Source: Anthoceros angustus | Taxonomy: Eukaryota > Streptophyta > Anthocerotopsida > Anthocerotales > Anthocerotaceae | Direction of reading: 5' to 3' | Assembly: GCA_010909165.1 (NCBI GenBank) | Contig: MU008218.1 | Coordinates: 124,001-188,000 of the forward strand | Length of the DNA: 64,000 nt | Shown: positions 11,101-22,818 of the stretch, piece by piece | Layout: each line of letters starts with the position of its first letter | Numbering within the stretch: position 1 is the stretch's first letter | Notes under the pieces: generated by a model | The model's database searches: none | What the model was told of the DNA's origin: nothing | The model's input: the letters and a program-made list of their open reading frames with translations, nothing else | Translations under genes and position numbers: made by a program

Positions 11101-12471
11101 TTGCTCTCAAACACATTCAGTGCTCGCAAAGCAGCAGCATCTAGACGCATGTAAGTGTTGAGGCTGTATTGCTGGAAGACATACTTTCCATGATTGCTGT
11201 CATCAGAAAGTAGCTCCATGTATGCAATCAGCGCAGCAAGCGCTGTGCGTGCACCCACAGAACTATCCGCAATGTCTTTCCGCTGCTCCACAGGACCTTT
11301 TACTAGGCGGGTGAGATCCTGCTCCAAATCTTTGGCCTTGAACTGATTTCGCTTCCTTTCTGTCAGCAGTACGTTGCAACGTACTACAAGATCCTCCAGC
11401 TTCTTGCCTGCTAAATAATTATTATTATCCTGGAGGGCTACACATTCTCTGCAGCCTAATCCCACCATGGCTGACTCTAGGTTTGTGAATTGATCATCGT
11501 CAATGAACTCAGTCATACCTAGAGTCCTTTTCGTGGTGTCAACATATGCTATACCAATTGAACGCTCATTGTCCAGGATGGTTGCACATACAGCCATGAC
11601 AACAGGCGAATCTTGCATTTCATTGGTTGCAAAGAGAATATCCTCAAAGCTTCCCAGCTTTCCTGGGGTTCCTGATTTGACTAGTTTCCAATTTGATCCG
11701 CTTCCTTCATAGAGCTCTACAGTGTGGTCAATCCTCTCCAACAGCAAATCACGGACAATAGTCTCAAGCATGGTTCTGCTGATGCTTATGCATTGTAGAC
11801 TGTCTGAGCCACTTCCGAGCCGACGAAGAGCTGACATAGTCTTATAGTATTCATTCGCAATGAAAACAGCTTCGTCCCCATGAGCTGTATAGTAATCCTA
11901 GAAAACGTCCAACAGGCGTGCAAAATGATGAGGAAGCAGGTGTCTGGTGTAGTACCAGCAGACACATGAAAAGCTAAAGGAAAGGCAACAGACGAACTGA
12001 ACAAAAGCTAAGGGAAAGAACAGCTTATCGCTGCTCGAGCATTTGCCAGTTTAGGGGCCAAATGCAGTACCATACCTTGCGATCGAAGAATCGAATGACT
12101 AGAGAATCCTGGAACAACGAATGCAATAACATGCTCCCATAAGTGGCAGTCATAACTGCCTAGCAAAGGAAGGAAGTTTTCCGAAGCCAGAAATTCAAGG
12201 CTTACCTCTGGAAGCTTTCGGAAAAACCCTATGAATCCTTGAGCTTGCTTGGCATCTGAGCACGCGTCAAAGGTAGCTATTAACAAACACAAAATCCAAA
12301 TAGACTGCAGGAACCTTTTCCCCACAGGACCAGATGTTCTGGTCAGCGTGAATTACATTCTTCTGCGAACAGGGCCAGAATCTAGCTCACAATTTCAACA
12401 GCATGCCCATACACAAAGTAGTTTTCACCTAATTTCAGTTCAGGCAACTTTGCTGGCTCATCGGATTCCAT
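8161..12471 (-). CDS. MSH2: DNA mismatch repair protein MSH2, 13 exons
   Basis: MutS homologue that pairs with MSH6, MSH3 or plant MSH7 to recognise mismatches and small loops in the nucleus. Exons on the minus strand: 12471-12429, 12255-12206, 12108-12076, 11897-10824, 10682-10128, 9887-9777, 9700-9611, 9518-9447, 9357-9247, 9116-8990, 8884-8691, 8604-8443, 8361-8161. They join without a frame error to 940 aa, close to the roughly 937 aa of Arabidopsis MSH2. The mismatch-binding domain contains FFDRKDYYTAHG (exons 3-4). The Walker A is GPNMGGKST at about 664-672, and Walker B with signature is [12 protein letters not shown] at about 740-751, followed by FATHFHEL. The C-terminal helices end in NSWLLQFL. 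Start 12471 gives [14 protein letters not shown], matching the short MSH2 N-terminus. Exons 1-3 are tiny (43, 50, 33 nt), and exon 4 holds over a third of the protein. Confidence 0.97.
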
Positions 12472-12998
12472 CTTCTGAAAGTTTATGCCAAACAGAATGC
12501 GTTTGTGCAGAGGCCAGATTCGAGTACTTGTCCTTCGTTTGCAAACTGTCCAGTTTCTCAGCGAAGGACGTTCTGCACAAGTCGGCGGATTTGTATTGGA
12601 AGTCTGCACTGGAGATAGTGTTGTCACATTGTAGCTTCCTCTAAGGAATTCGGACTTCCCAAAATTCCCAGCTCGCAACATGCAGAGTGCGTCCTCCAGC
12701 AAGGAGTGATCGAGCTTTGGCGCCAAACAAAGGCCGGCTCGTTTCTGCTCCCATCAAACCTATGACCCGGCCCGGTTTCAACTAACCGTGATGTACATAT
12801 GTACATACATACATAGGCTCTCCCCATCTCTCCTCCCATGAGCGAAATGCCGTCCTTTTAGTGGAGTAAAATAGATTCTTCTTCTTCTCCCTCAATAAAG
12901 TGGTTAGCCTTATGTATGTACATATGTATGTACCTGCTTACATACTTACTGTACTTACGCTTTGGAGGTTAGCTTGGGAAGTGGCGACGTCGATTGCG
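12472..12998. promoter_or_regulatory. Divergent promoter between MSH2 and ALG8 with inverted microsatellite
   Basis: 527 bp separate the two start codons, which point away from each other. Inside is an acatatgtacatacatacata tract (about 12,794-12,815) and its inverted partner tatgtatgtacatatgtatg (about 12,911-12,931). They flank about 95 bp that end in tctccctcaataaag, a sequence resembling the LINE tails elsewhere in the window. The arms could form a cruciform or be target-site remnants of a small insertion. Confidence 0.45.
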
Positions 12999-14893
12999 AT
13001 GGACAAGGTCGGGGGCAAAAGCTGGCAAGATCTGCTACGCGTGGCAGCCTTTGCAACTTGCATCAAGCTGCTGCTGGTGCCCAGCTACCGCAGCACGGAC
13101 TTTGAGGTGCACCGGCATTGGCTTGCCATCACCCACTCTCTCCCTTTGAGAAAGTGGTACAGCGATGAAAGCAGCGAGTGGACGCTGGATTACCCTCCCT
13201 TCTTTGCCTGGTTCGAGAAACTCCTGTCTGTCTTCGGGCGGCTGGTGGACTCTAAGATGGTCGACCTTTCAGAGGGTTTGAATTATGCCACTGATGAAGT
13301 GATTCTTTTTCAGAGGATCACAGTGATGGCAGCTGATGTGGTTTTGTATTACGGTGTTTGGAAATGTACTCGGTTTCTTTCCGATCGGGAGAGAGCTCTG
13401 GCCTATGTGGCAGTGGTGCTGTCCCCAGGGCTCTTGATGGTGGATCATATCCACTTTCAGTATAATGGGTTCCTGTTGGGAATCCTGCTCACCTCGGTAG
13501 GGTTCTTGACGGAGGGCAATGATCTGGCCGGGGCCATTTCATTTGCTGTACTGGTTTGCTTCAAGCATCTCTTTGCAGTGGCTGGACCAGTGTATTTTGT
13601 GTACCTTCTCAGGCACTACTGCAGGGGAAGAGATAAGGTGCCAAGGTTCTTCACTCTGGGAGCAGCGGTATTGGCTGTGGTGGGAGCTGCTTTTGGGCCT
13701 TTTGCCTATCACGGACAGGTACAGGATCCTGGCTTTCTGTTCCTTGGCTCTGACTCGAAAATCAGTTATTAGCGGCGGGTCTGTAAATTGGAGACCTGAC
13801 TTTGGCTGATTATTTGCTGAATCTGAGGCTGTAGGATTTTCCGTGTGTTTTGTGTATGCATTTGCCTCAACCCGACAGATTGCTCAAGTACTCAAAAGGC
13901 TCTTCCCTTTTGGCAGAGGACTATGTCATGCTTACTGGGCTCCTAACTTCTGGGCTCTATACAACATGACAGACAAAGTGCTGGGTATTGCATTTCGTAA
14001 ACTGGGGTTTCGTGTGCACAGTGCAACGGCAGGCTTGACAGGCGGGTTGGTCGGCGATTACTCAGCTTATGCTGTACTACCACAGGTTCTCATCATCCTT
14101 TGTTATGCATGTCAATTCTTGTCTGTAGCAACCTGCTCCGGACTGCGCAGCTCAGGTGCCAACTTTTTGTGCAGGTGACTCCAGCCATGACCTTGAGCCT
14201 GGTTCTTCTTGCAATGCTGCCTTGCTTGATCAGGATTTGGAGGCATCCTGTCGAAACAGAAGTTGTTAGGTGGATCACCTATGCGTATAGCTGTGGTTTC
14301 ATATTCGGCTGGCATGTGCATGAAAAGGCATCCCTTCACATAGTTATACCTTTCAGCCTGATGGCTGTGAGGTCCGCCAGATCTGCAGAGTCTTTCATCT
14401 TTCTATCCACAGGTACGCCCTTCTCCTTTCACTGGGAAGACTGCAATTCTTCATGAGGATAAACGAAGGTGCCGTTTCTTTTGCTGCAGTATCGTACTAC
14501 TCCCTTTTCCCTCTCCTCTTTGAAGCAAAGGAGTATCCTATCAAAATACTGCTTCTGGTTTTGCATACCTGGATCATCTGGCTTGGCTTCTCCAGCCACT
14601 TCTCAACATTTTCAAGTCCACATGGTGCCGACGTAAAAGACCGTGAAGCAGACGCTTCCAAACAACCACAGCGGAGCTTGGTTGACCCGCAAGCCAGCAA
14701 GCTTGTGGGAACTTGTCAACGTGCGTACCTTCTTGGCTTAATTGCTATTGAATGTTACAGCCAAGTGCTGCATCAGTTGCTGTTCAGAGAAAGATTGCCC
14801 TTCCTCCCTCTGATGCTCATTTCTGTGTACTGTAGCTTAGGCCTACTTTATTCTTGGGCAGAGCAGCTCTATAGTATAGTCCGATATCCGTAG
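12999..14893 (+). CDS. ALG8: ALG8-type dolichyl-P-Glc: Glc1Man9GlcNAc2-PP-dolichol alpha-1,3-glucosyltransferase, 4 exons
   Basis: ER membrane enzyme (GT57) that adds the second glucose to the lipid-linked N-glycan precursor. Exons: 12999-13718, 13879-14085, 14175-14412, 14490-14893; GT-AG introns, 522 aa in frame. The luminal first loop has the ALG6/ALG8 features STDFEVHRHWLAITHSLPL, WYSDESSEWTLDYPPFFAWF and DHIHFQYNGFL. Exon 2 holds FPFGRGLCHAYWAPNFWALY, which together with LNYAT favours ALG8 over ALG6. Exon 3 has FGWHVHEKASLHIVIP and exon 4 SYYSLFPLLFEAKEYPIK. About a dozen hydrophobic spans are visible. ATG 12999 is the first that gives a normal N-terminus; the frame is open a further 99 nt upstream through the microsatellite. 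Confidence 0.94.
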
Positions 14894-14973
14894 TGCAAAT
14901 GTTGATATATGTTATTTATAATACTAAGAAATGAATAGTTATTTTTTCTCGAATGGATATATTGACTACGGTA

Positions 14974-15107
14974 CTATTTTACATTGAGTTTGAACCTCCT
15001 TCCACCAAACATGCAGCTTGCCCAACAACCTCTCAAAAGGCTATTTTACATTGAGTTTGAACCTCCTTCCACCAAACATGCAGCTTGCCCAACAACCTCT
15101 CAAAAGG
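14974..15107. repeat. Tandem duplication, 2 x 67 bp
   Basis: Two copies, identical by eye, of a 67-bp unit (ctattttacattgagtttga...cctctcaaaagg) lie head to tail shortly after the ALG8 stop. The lack of divergence suggests a recent event or an assembly artefact. Confidence 0.8.
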
Positions 15108-15582
15108 AAACGGAGGTCCGGCTCTTAAAAAAGTAGGGAGCAACCTTACTTTTAACGGACGGAGCTCCGTTTTTGTCACCGATCCGGCTTTCCCGTAAAG
15201 TCTGACATATTGCCTGTTTATGCGGGATATATCTCGGGTGCATGGAACCACCGGTCCATCTTGTTCCTAGCTTCCGTGTGTTGGACGGTATTCCTGAAGT
15301 TGTCTAATGTGTTCAACATGGATCCCTTGTCCCTTGGCATGTTATCAACGCAAGTTGCAATTATTCCAAGTATTCCATCACAACAAAGTTTTAACTTTGC
15401 CAGCCGTTCCTAAGCTTCGGATCACTTATGCTCCGACCTCCGCTTACGAGGACATCTACGTCAACCACCTTCACAATGGCATCTGGCCTCCCCGCCCCTC
15501 CCTCATTGAACTCAAGATTTCGCGGTGTTGCATTTTATAGGAATTGTTCCCACGGGTGTTTAATGTTGCACAGTCTTCGCAT
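15108..15582. other. Intergenic, no gene seen
   Basis: Short open frames only, none recognisable. Confidence 0.4.
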
Positions 15583-15814
15583 CATACTTCTCGTGTACAT
15601 TTAGGTTCTTCACTATTCTCTACATGTTCTTCAATTTGGAGAGGGCATTTTCCATGACTACTCGTCCAGAAGAAAACCAAGAGTTAACCCTAGAAGACCA
15701 TACTTCTCGTGTACATTTAGGTTCTTCACTATTCTCTACATGTTCTTCAATTTGGAGAGGGCATTTTCCATGACTACTCGTCCAGAAGAAAACCAAGAGT
15801 TAACCCTAGAAGAA
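15583..15814. repeat. Tandem duplication, 2 x 116 bp
   Basis: A 116-bp unit beginning catacttctcgtgtacattt and ending ttaaccctagaaga is present twice in direct succession (15,583 and 15,699) with almost no difference. Confidence 0.8.
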
Positions 15815-18800
15815 TGTCAGGGGTTTTTTTGCAATTTTTCTGCTCAAATATTTATTGTATTTTTTTGGTAATTTTTACATTTTTTTGTCAATATCATAAT
15901 TACAAATTTTCCATTTCCTTCAAAATGATGTATGCCACTTACAATTCTGATGGGTATACATTCTTGCATCAAAATCCATGTAATTTTCCCATATCCTCAT
16001 TTCTTGGTTTTCGGGTAGAATCGTGTGTTGTTTGGGATGCTATAGTCTATGCTTCCTTGAACAAACATTTCATGGAAACCTAGTACTTGTCCTTTAGGCA
16101 CGTGCTAAAGAACGGAGTCAAAAAGTCATGTTTCGTTGCTAAAGAATTTTCACGGAGGTCAACGACCTTGCAACGACCCCGGTCATGGTTACATGAAAAC
16201 TGCATTCCACATATGCACCCACGTGAACACACGCAAAATCGCAAACTGCGTGCCGCGATGGTCAAATTGGAGTGAGGTAGGGGAGCGCTCGGTTACTGGT
16301 TACCGCGCATAACATGGTTTTGGGTTAAAAGCATTTATTGGGATCTTCGAGGTAGAAGTTGGAGTTCGGGGTATTTTTTTTAAAACTTTTTGGAAACATG
16401 ATATTTCAGAACCAGGCCGCCTGAATATATGCTCAAGGTTAGTAAGCTCAAAATATGGGTAAAAATAAATGTATGGATTGATATGTATCATGAAAGACTC
16501 GTTTTGAGTAGATTCGTCATTATGGACCTAAACGTTCTTTGCTCTGCAGTAACAGGAATTTTGAAGCCCTTTATGAGATCTCAATGGATATGCATAGTCA
16601 CCAATGTTACATGGTAGTATTGAAATTCCTTCGACTTCAATCACTGCCCTGCAAATATCCGTGTGGTCACACAAGCCGCAACCATAAGCTACTTCCCCCA
16701 AGAATACTCACGTCATTTGAACCTCCTGCACTATTAGAACATATATTTATAAACATCTTCTTGTTGTCAAATTCAACTTGCACTATCATGCAATGTAGAT
16801 CGTATCGTTTGCAATGCCCTGTTAGAATTAGAAATGCCTGCTTATGTTGCACTTTATGTTAAGATTTGGACCCCTAGATGTAACACTCACGTTGCAAACA
16901 CTTTTTGGGCCCCTTGTTACACTTTGGCTTGGAAACCAGACTAGCGCTTTTGTTGCAATCATGTTGCAAGGGTGTTGCAATTATGTTGAGATGAAGTGAG
17001 AGGTGCTTTTGTCCTCTCTCAAGATTGCAACAAGATTGCAACATATAAAGTGTTACAAGAAAAGTCTTGTAACACTTTTCTAGGCTTCGTACCGAACCTC
17101 CTCCCCATCTACCATTCTCTTTGTACTTTTGCCCTATGGAATACTAAGTTTTACATAGTCGTTACTACTAATACGCCTATCAATACCACTACACATAAAT
17201 GCCCATATCAATACATTCTTCGTATTATATGCATATCATTTACGGTGACATATATGATATCGTATTTTCAATAATATATGTTCATATTATATTTTGTATG
17301 TAATAAATATGTATGTCATACGAGTTATGTACGTATGCTGGTTTGTACATGTTCATTATATGGTACTTTGTATTTACCATTTGTGCAAATCTCTATCCAG
17401 TGCCTCCCAAAAAGTCACATCTTAAAATTTGGGGCATAAAGATGCGTCACCCGCTATTACGTGTCCCCCCACGGCCACGAACTGTCGACTTCCCCTGGCT
17501 CTTTTTTTAACGCACATGAATGTTCCCCCCTTAGTCCTCCTTCCCTCTCTCTCCCCCTAGACAACTGACTCATGTCCATTACGCGCCTTTTTGCCCCTAC
17601 TTCGACCATGGCTGTTGTTGGCTGCTCCACTCCTGTCCTCCCTCTGCCACCCACCTCTTCCACTCCCTTGCGTTGTTTTCACTGTCCGCACTCAACACAT
17701 GTTTGTCACTTAGAACCCTGCCCTACTAGCATCGCTTTCTCAATTGTCACATCACAGTCTGGTTACGCATCAAATAAAATTTTGAGGTAGGAAATCACAG
17801 CTGTACATGTACATGAGACCCCGTCATTCTTCGATCGCCTTCCCTAACTTCACCTCGTAGTGGGAAATCATAAGCAATGCTTGTAGGAGAGGGGGTGTAA
17901 TTATGAGGGTGAGGTGGTAGGCGAGAGAGCCCTTTTATATAGGTTGCCCTTTCTAGTAGGGATGATAGACGACTAGAGTGAAAGTGCTCAGCTAGTTTGG
18001 TCTCAAACATGATGGGAGATTTAGTATTGCACCCACAATGTTAGGCAATAAGATCCACTCTTCAAATATTGTTAATATGTCAACTTAATGAGCTGATGAT
18101 ATAGCCACAAATGCAGAATATAATTGAAGGGTCACTTGGGATGGAAACAATAAATTAAGTCTACTCAACAATTGTGACATTACCAACACCATATTTCGAC
18201 ACAATATGTAGTGTGCGAGAGTGTCTAGATCTCTGTCTAACCACTTTTCACATCGTATTCGTAATTTAGGTGAAGTTCGTATCAAGAAAGGTTGCAATTG
18301 TTGAACCAAGACTATGAAAGTTGAATATGACTTTCGGTATTCTATATGTCAACTCTCATATCGTCTTTCAGGACCCTCCAAGTGTCAAACTCGAATGTGC
18401 AGTTCTTCCCATAGTCTTGTGGAAAATGGAGTCTACGAGAATCCAGTACTCCATCTTTTACGTTGAAGCAAAAGCACACATCCCGTCTACGCCCAAACTC
18501 AACAAGAAGTTTACCTACAGTATTCGTCGTCTTAAGTTCTATAAGCACAAACCCCATTTTCGGGCACCTCACTCTTCTCGCCATAATGAAAATATACCTC
18601 ATGTGGACTCATTTGTGGGATGCCATTTCAGTCGTTTATGTCGGTAGGTATGAAACTCTCATCATTGTTTATCGAATTAAATCCAGATATACATACAAAA
18701 GTGAAGCAAAGCAAATTAGGAATATCATATACATGGCGAAAAATGAACGGAAGCAAACTAGAAATGTCATATACCTTAAAAGATGCATTGTTTTATCCAC

Positions 18801-19516
18801 TCGACAGAGAAAGGGAATGTCATTTACTGATGTCATTAATAATGGTGGGGAGAACTGTCAACCTTTTTTCTTCATCCATCTTGATTACATTCAAAAACTT
18901 GAGATTTTTATGCTCCAATTATTTGGGAGTTGAATTGTCTGAATGAAAGCTTAATTCATAGGTCTTCATTCAACTTGTCTAAGTGAATTCCTCCTATCTT
19001 TACATGTAACCCGAAGCTCAAAAAAATGAACTTGGCCGACATTTATTTCATACAGCTTTGCTTTGAACAAAAAAAAACATGTATTTGTACCTTAGAAGTA
19101 ACAACCATGCACACGAATTTGAAATAGAAAACTCAAATTACCTGCTATTTGCAGTTTGAAAGACTTTGAACTTCAACGCTTCCGATAACTATCTTGATGC
19201 TTGCCACAACTCTAAGTGGCAACATGAGTGTGCTCGCTGTAGGAAGCGGATACTTTCGACTACACTTTGGACCAGGTGTATGGGTAGCTTAAAAATTGGA
19301 GGTTGCCCATGCAAATTATATGGTAGTTAATTAAACATATGACATTATATGTTTTTAGAGTTAGCTTAATAAATAAATTCGAGGTAGTTAAAAGAACCTT
19401 TTTTCAGATACATTTACTTGTCCCTGCTTGATGCAATACATCATGTCTTACCACGTTGTTGTGTGTCTCGCTTATGCATATAAAAAACTTAACCTGATAT
19501 ATCACAATCAAGATAT
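15815..19516. other. AT-rich gene-poor interval
   Basis: About 3.7 kb of AT-rich DNA. No frame longer than about 150 codons occurs, and none has a recognisable domain. The heptamer gttgcaa and its complement recur at about 16,900-17,060. A pyrimidine-rich patch lies at about 17,500-17,660. I see no tRNA, rRNA or intact transposon here; old decayed repeats are the likeliest content. Confidence 0.45.
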
Positions 19517-21035
19517 AGCACGACCAGGATTAGCACAAACATGTTCTTTTGTATTTCGCAACATTGTCGACAGTGAATAACACTTGCCTTGTTTTGCTGG
19601 AGGCTACAAAAGTTAGTCCAAATCCAAAAGGCAGCCAAGAGTATGCACCTGCAAAAAAAGTCATATTGAGAAGTACATACACAGGTAGGTATAGCACAAC
19701 CATGTTCTGGTATATTTTGCCAACATTGTCGACGGTGAATAACACTTGCCTTGTTTTGCAGGTGGCTACAAAAGTTAGCCCAAATCCAGAAGGCAGCCAA
19801 GAGTAAGCACCGCTCATTTCTTAATCCGGAATGTTCCCATCTTGGAGGCCTTCGTCTCGGGCGTTGAGGAGGGGGCCTTCCCTTTGCAGGCTTCCCTTAA
19901 GTTGGCCAAGGACTCCCTTCCCTCCGAGGCTAGGGAGGCCATGCCTCCCTTTTCTCGTTTTCCGCGGAAGAGCTACGGGGCTTTCAGGCCTCTCTCCAGG
20001 AGAAGCAATACGGGCAGGCGCAGCGGGCAATCCTTCTAGACTCTACTGTTCCCTGGCCTGTTTGTGCTCGCATCCGCTCTCGCTCGAGGAAGAAAGTAGG
20101 CTCCTGGCTTCTCGCTGGGCTTTGCATCCAGGTGTTTCGAATCGCACTAGCTTCTTTTTCTTCTGCGATGAGGTCCCGCCTGGGTTTGGTCCAGCCTCTA
20201 GCCTGTTCTCTCTCATCCTGCTGCAACTGTGGGGCCCCCCTCGACGACTCGGGGTCCCACCTGGCTGGCTGTCCCATTAGAGGGCAACGTATCGCTACGC
20301 TGACGCCGTTCGCGACGTCATGTTCTCGATGGCGAAGGAGAGCAATTATTTTCCATACAGGGAGCGCAATGAGGTGTCGCTGAAGGCGGATCTATTTCTG
20401 ATCCAGGGGAACTAAATCTCTGTTGCGGTTGTCGTCGTAACGGACCCTACCCGGAACTCCATTTATGAGCATGTAATTATCAACCCTCCGAGCTGGGCGG
20501 CGGAGGGATGCGCGACTGCCAAGGTATACAAGTACACATGCAGAACAGCCACGCCTTCATTCCCCTTGCCATTGAGACTCACGTGGGCTATGGGCAAGGA
20601 TTTTTCCTGGCTCATTAAGGATTGTGCTAAAGCCTACCATAGTCTTCGGAACAGGGTGGGTCTCCCTCTTTCCTCGGTGGTGGCTTTCTTTCGACAGCGG
20701 GTATCCATCGCTGTGTAGAGCGCGCTGACCAACGCCATTTATAGAACGACAACGAGCGCAGGAGACGTGGCGTCATCGGCACTAGTTGTAGGTAGGCCTT
20801 TCCTCATCTCGGACCACGACATAATCGGGGCAGTAGATAGCTTTGGGGTTGGCATTCGAGGGGACTAGCCCCCCTGGCTCTTAGCCCTTTAGTGAATTGT
20901 CCCCCCTCGGTTCGGGGTAGATGGGTTTTCCCATTCTCTTCTTTCTAATAAAGTCTCCATTGTCTTCTGCCAAGAGAAAGCACATGCGAAAAAAAGTCAT
21001 ATTAGTGGTACATATATACACAGGTAGGTATAAGT
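19517..21035. repeat. 162-bp tandem repeat, interrupted by a LINE
   Basis: A unit containing acattgtcgac(a/g)gtgaataacacttgcc and ggctacaaaagttag occurs at about 19,550 and 19,730, with a period near 162 bp. A third, partial unit (aaaaaaagtcatatt...acacaggtaggta) resumes at 20,984 after the LINE. On the minus strand the first two units read as one open frame repeating GAYSWLP(F/S)GFGLTFVA. Each unit begins after a ttgcag splice-acceptor-like sequence, which hints at a duplicated exon of a membrane protein. I cannot name the protein. Confidence 0.6.
19811..20968 (+). mobile_element. 5'-truncated LINE (RT C-terminus, zinc knuckle and 3' UTR; copy 2)
   Basis: Non-LTR retrotransposon remnant. 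The reverse-transcriptase C-terminal region includes FRIALASFSSAMRSRLGL, followed by a zinc-knuckle-like CNCGAPLDDSGSHLAGC at about 20,220-20,275 and a further roughly 190-codon tail interrupted by stops. The 3' UTR ends with gatgggttttcccat and ctaataaag. A 15-bp direct repeat with one mismatch, gccaagag(t/a)aagcac, flanks it at 19,796-19,810 and 20,969-20,983. This is a good target-site duplication and shows the LINE inserted into the 162-bp repeat. Confidence 0.85.
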
Positions 21036-21235
21036 GTATGTACATACATGTGCGGGTGCATACAAGCATCGGGTCGAAGGATCACCCAAGTTTGAGTCAC
21101 TTTGATTTTCTCTACTCTGGTAGTATGTCGTTGCACGTTTGCACATTTGCACGTCGAAGCTGCAAGCTACATACATATGTATGTACCTATCTATGTCAAA
21201 GCAGCCATTAAAAGGCAGACTGATTTGAGGCATTC
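21036..21235. promoter_or_regulatory. APO gene 5' region with tacatacatatgtatgtac microsatellite
   Basis: Short region upstream of the APO start. It carries palindromic gtatgta/tacatac runs at about 21,035 and 21,168, the same simple-sequence type seen in the MSH2/ALG8 promoter. Confidence 0.4.
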
Positions 21236-22818
21236 ATGGCGGCCTTGTTCCGAGGTTGCTCCGCGCTGCTACTCCGCTTTCCTTCTGTTCCGTCATCAAC
21301 AACTTGGGATGCTTGCTATCCCACCGCTGGTCGGGCTCCCCGCCGAAGCTATTGTAAACTCGTGACGCCGTCAGTTTGGGAGTGGGGGGAATTGAGCAAG
21401 AGGTGGCAGGGCCATGCATTGCCTTGGAGCAGAATAGTGCAGGCGCGAAGTAGACCTAGGGGCAGGCTGATTGCCACTGCTGTGGCTGCGGAGGAAAGGA
21501 GGCGCTACCCTCAAAATGAAGACCTCGCTCCGGTGCTTCCCAAGAGGAAGAAGAAGCCGTATTTGTATGGTGATAAGCCGCAGAGGCGCAAGAATAAAGG
21601 CAGGATGATGGCGATGCTGAAGAAAATGGCTCCAAACAACGGTCTTCTGGTGAAGAATCTCATCCCCGTTGCACACGATGTGATGATGGCTAGAGCTACT
21701 GTCGTGGAAGGTGTCACCAGGCTTCTCACGGTTCATTCTGTCAAGGCTTGCAGGTATTTAGAGTGGAAAGTGGAGCAGTTGTTCTGTGAAGGACTGGTTG
21801 TGAAGGATTCCGATTTGGCAGTATCTTAGAAAGCGTCTAACCTGGTCTCTTCAGGTTCTGTCCAGAGGTTCATGTTGGACCAATTGGACATCTGATCAAA
21901 GACTGTCAAGGCATCAAAGCCAGCCGCAGAAGCGGGCAGCATGAGTGGTGTGCGGGGGAGGTTTCGGATGTCATTGCTCCTGTGGAGTCCTATCACATGT
22001 TGGACAGGTTAGGTCGGCCGGTGTCGCATGACGAAAGGTTCGATGTGGAAAGGATTCCTGCAGTTGTGGAACTTTGCATCCAAGCTGGAGTTGAGCTGCC
22101 AGGGTATCCGACCGTCAGGAGGACGCAACCTGTCCGCAGCACCGAGAGGTACCGGATGTTCGCACCTCCTCCACCCGAGTGGACCGACGAGGTTATCGGA
22201 CAGTCACCTTTACGGGTATCAGAAAGCTCCTCACCATCGGGGGATGACGATGCGCATTGGGAGGAGGATGATTCTGGAAGCGACAATTCAGACGAAGAGG
22301 ACCCCGAAGGCATGCGAGATCAAGTGGCAGAAGACCATGCTGAAGACACCCATTCCAGCTTTCTCTCTTGGACTGAAGCAGACTACATTGCCGACGAGGA
22401 CGACCTCCGCACAATAGCAAACAAGACTCTCAGAGCTTGGGAGAAGATGAGGACAGGATGCCAGAGACTGATGTCCAGGTACCGTGTGCGAGCATGTGGG
22501 TACTGCCCCGAAGTCCAGGTCGGACCACGGGGCCACAAAGCAAGAAACTGCGGTGCCTTCAAGCATCAGTGGAGAAACGGGCAGCATGGATGGCAAGCAG
22601 CTAGCCTGGACGAGCTCATCCCCCCTAAGTATGTGTGGCATGTAGTGGACATGAAAAATCCACTCCTCACCAATCACTACCGCAAGTTCTATGGACAGAC
22701 TCCAGCTGTGGTGGAACTCTGTGCACAAGCTGGAGCAGAGATTCCCGACGAGTACAAGCCCAAGCTCCGGCTTGATGTCGTGATTCCTGACTTGGAGGAG
22801 ATGGACCTGGTGGTTTAA
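21236..22818 (+). CDS. APO protein (chloroplast RNA splicing factor), 2 exons
   Basis: Member of the plant-specific APO family (ACCUMULATION OF PHOTOSYSTEM ONE), plastid RNA-binding proteins needed for group II intron splicing. Exons 21236-21753 and 21855-22818 join in frame to 493 aa. The two APO repeats are visible: CRFCPEVHVGPIGH..C across the junction and CGYCPEVQVGPRGHKARNC in exon 2. Each is a C-x2-C...H...C zinc motif, followed by an IPAVVELCIQAG-type segment (AVVELCAQAG in the second). EDLAPVLPKRKKKP and NGLLVKNLIPVAHDVM near residues 100-145 are family signatures. The N-terminal 80 residues are rich in Arg, Ser and Ala, as expected for a transit peptide. Between the repeats is an acidic linker (WEEDDSGSDNSDEEDPEG) that makes the protein longer than Arabidopsis APO1/2. 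Which APO subgroup it belongs to is not decidable by eye. Confidence 0.92.

Noticed and set aside
19530-19817. 95-codon minus-strand frame as a small membrane protein gene
   Set aside because: It is made of two units of the 162-bp repeat, lacks a clear start context and ends in the LINE insertion; treated as repeat or duplicated exon.
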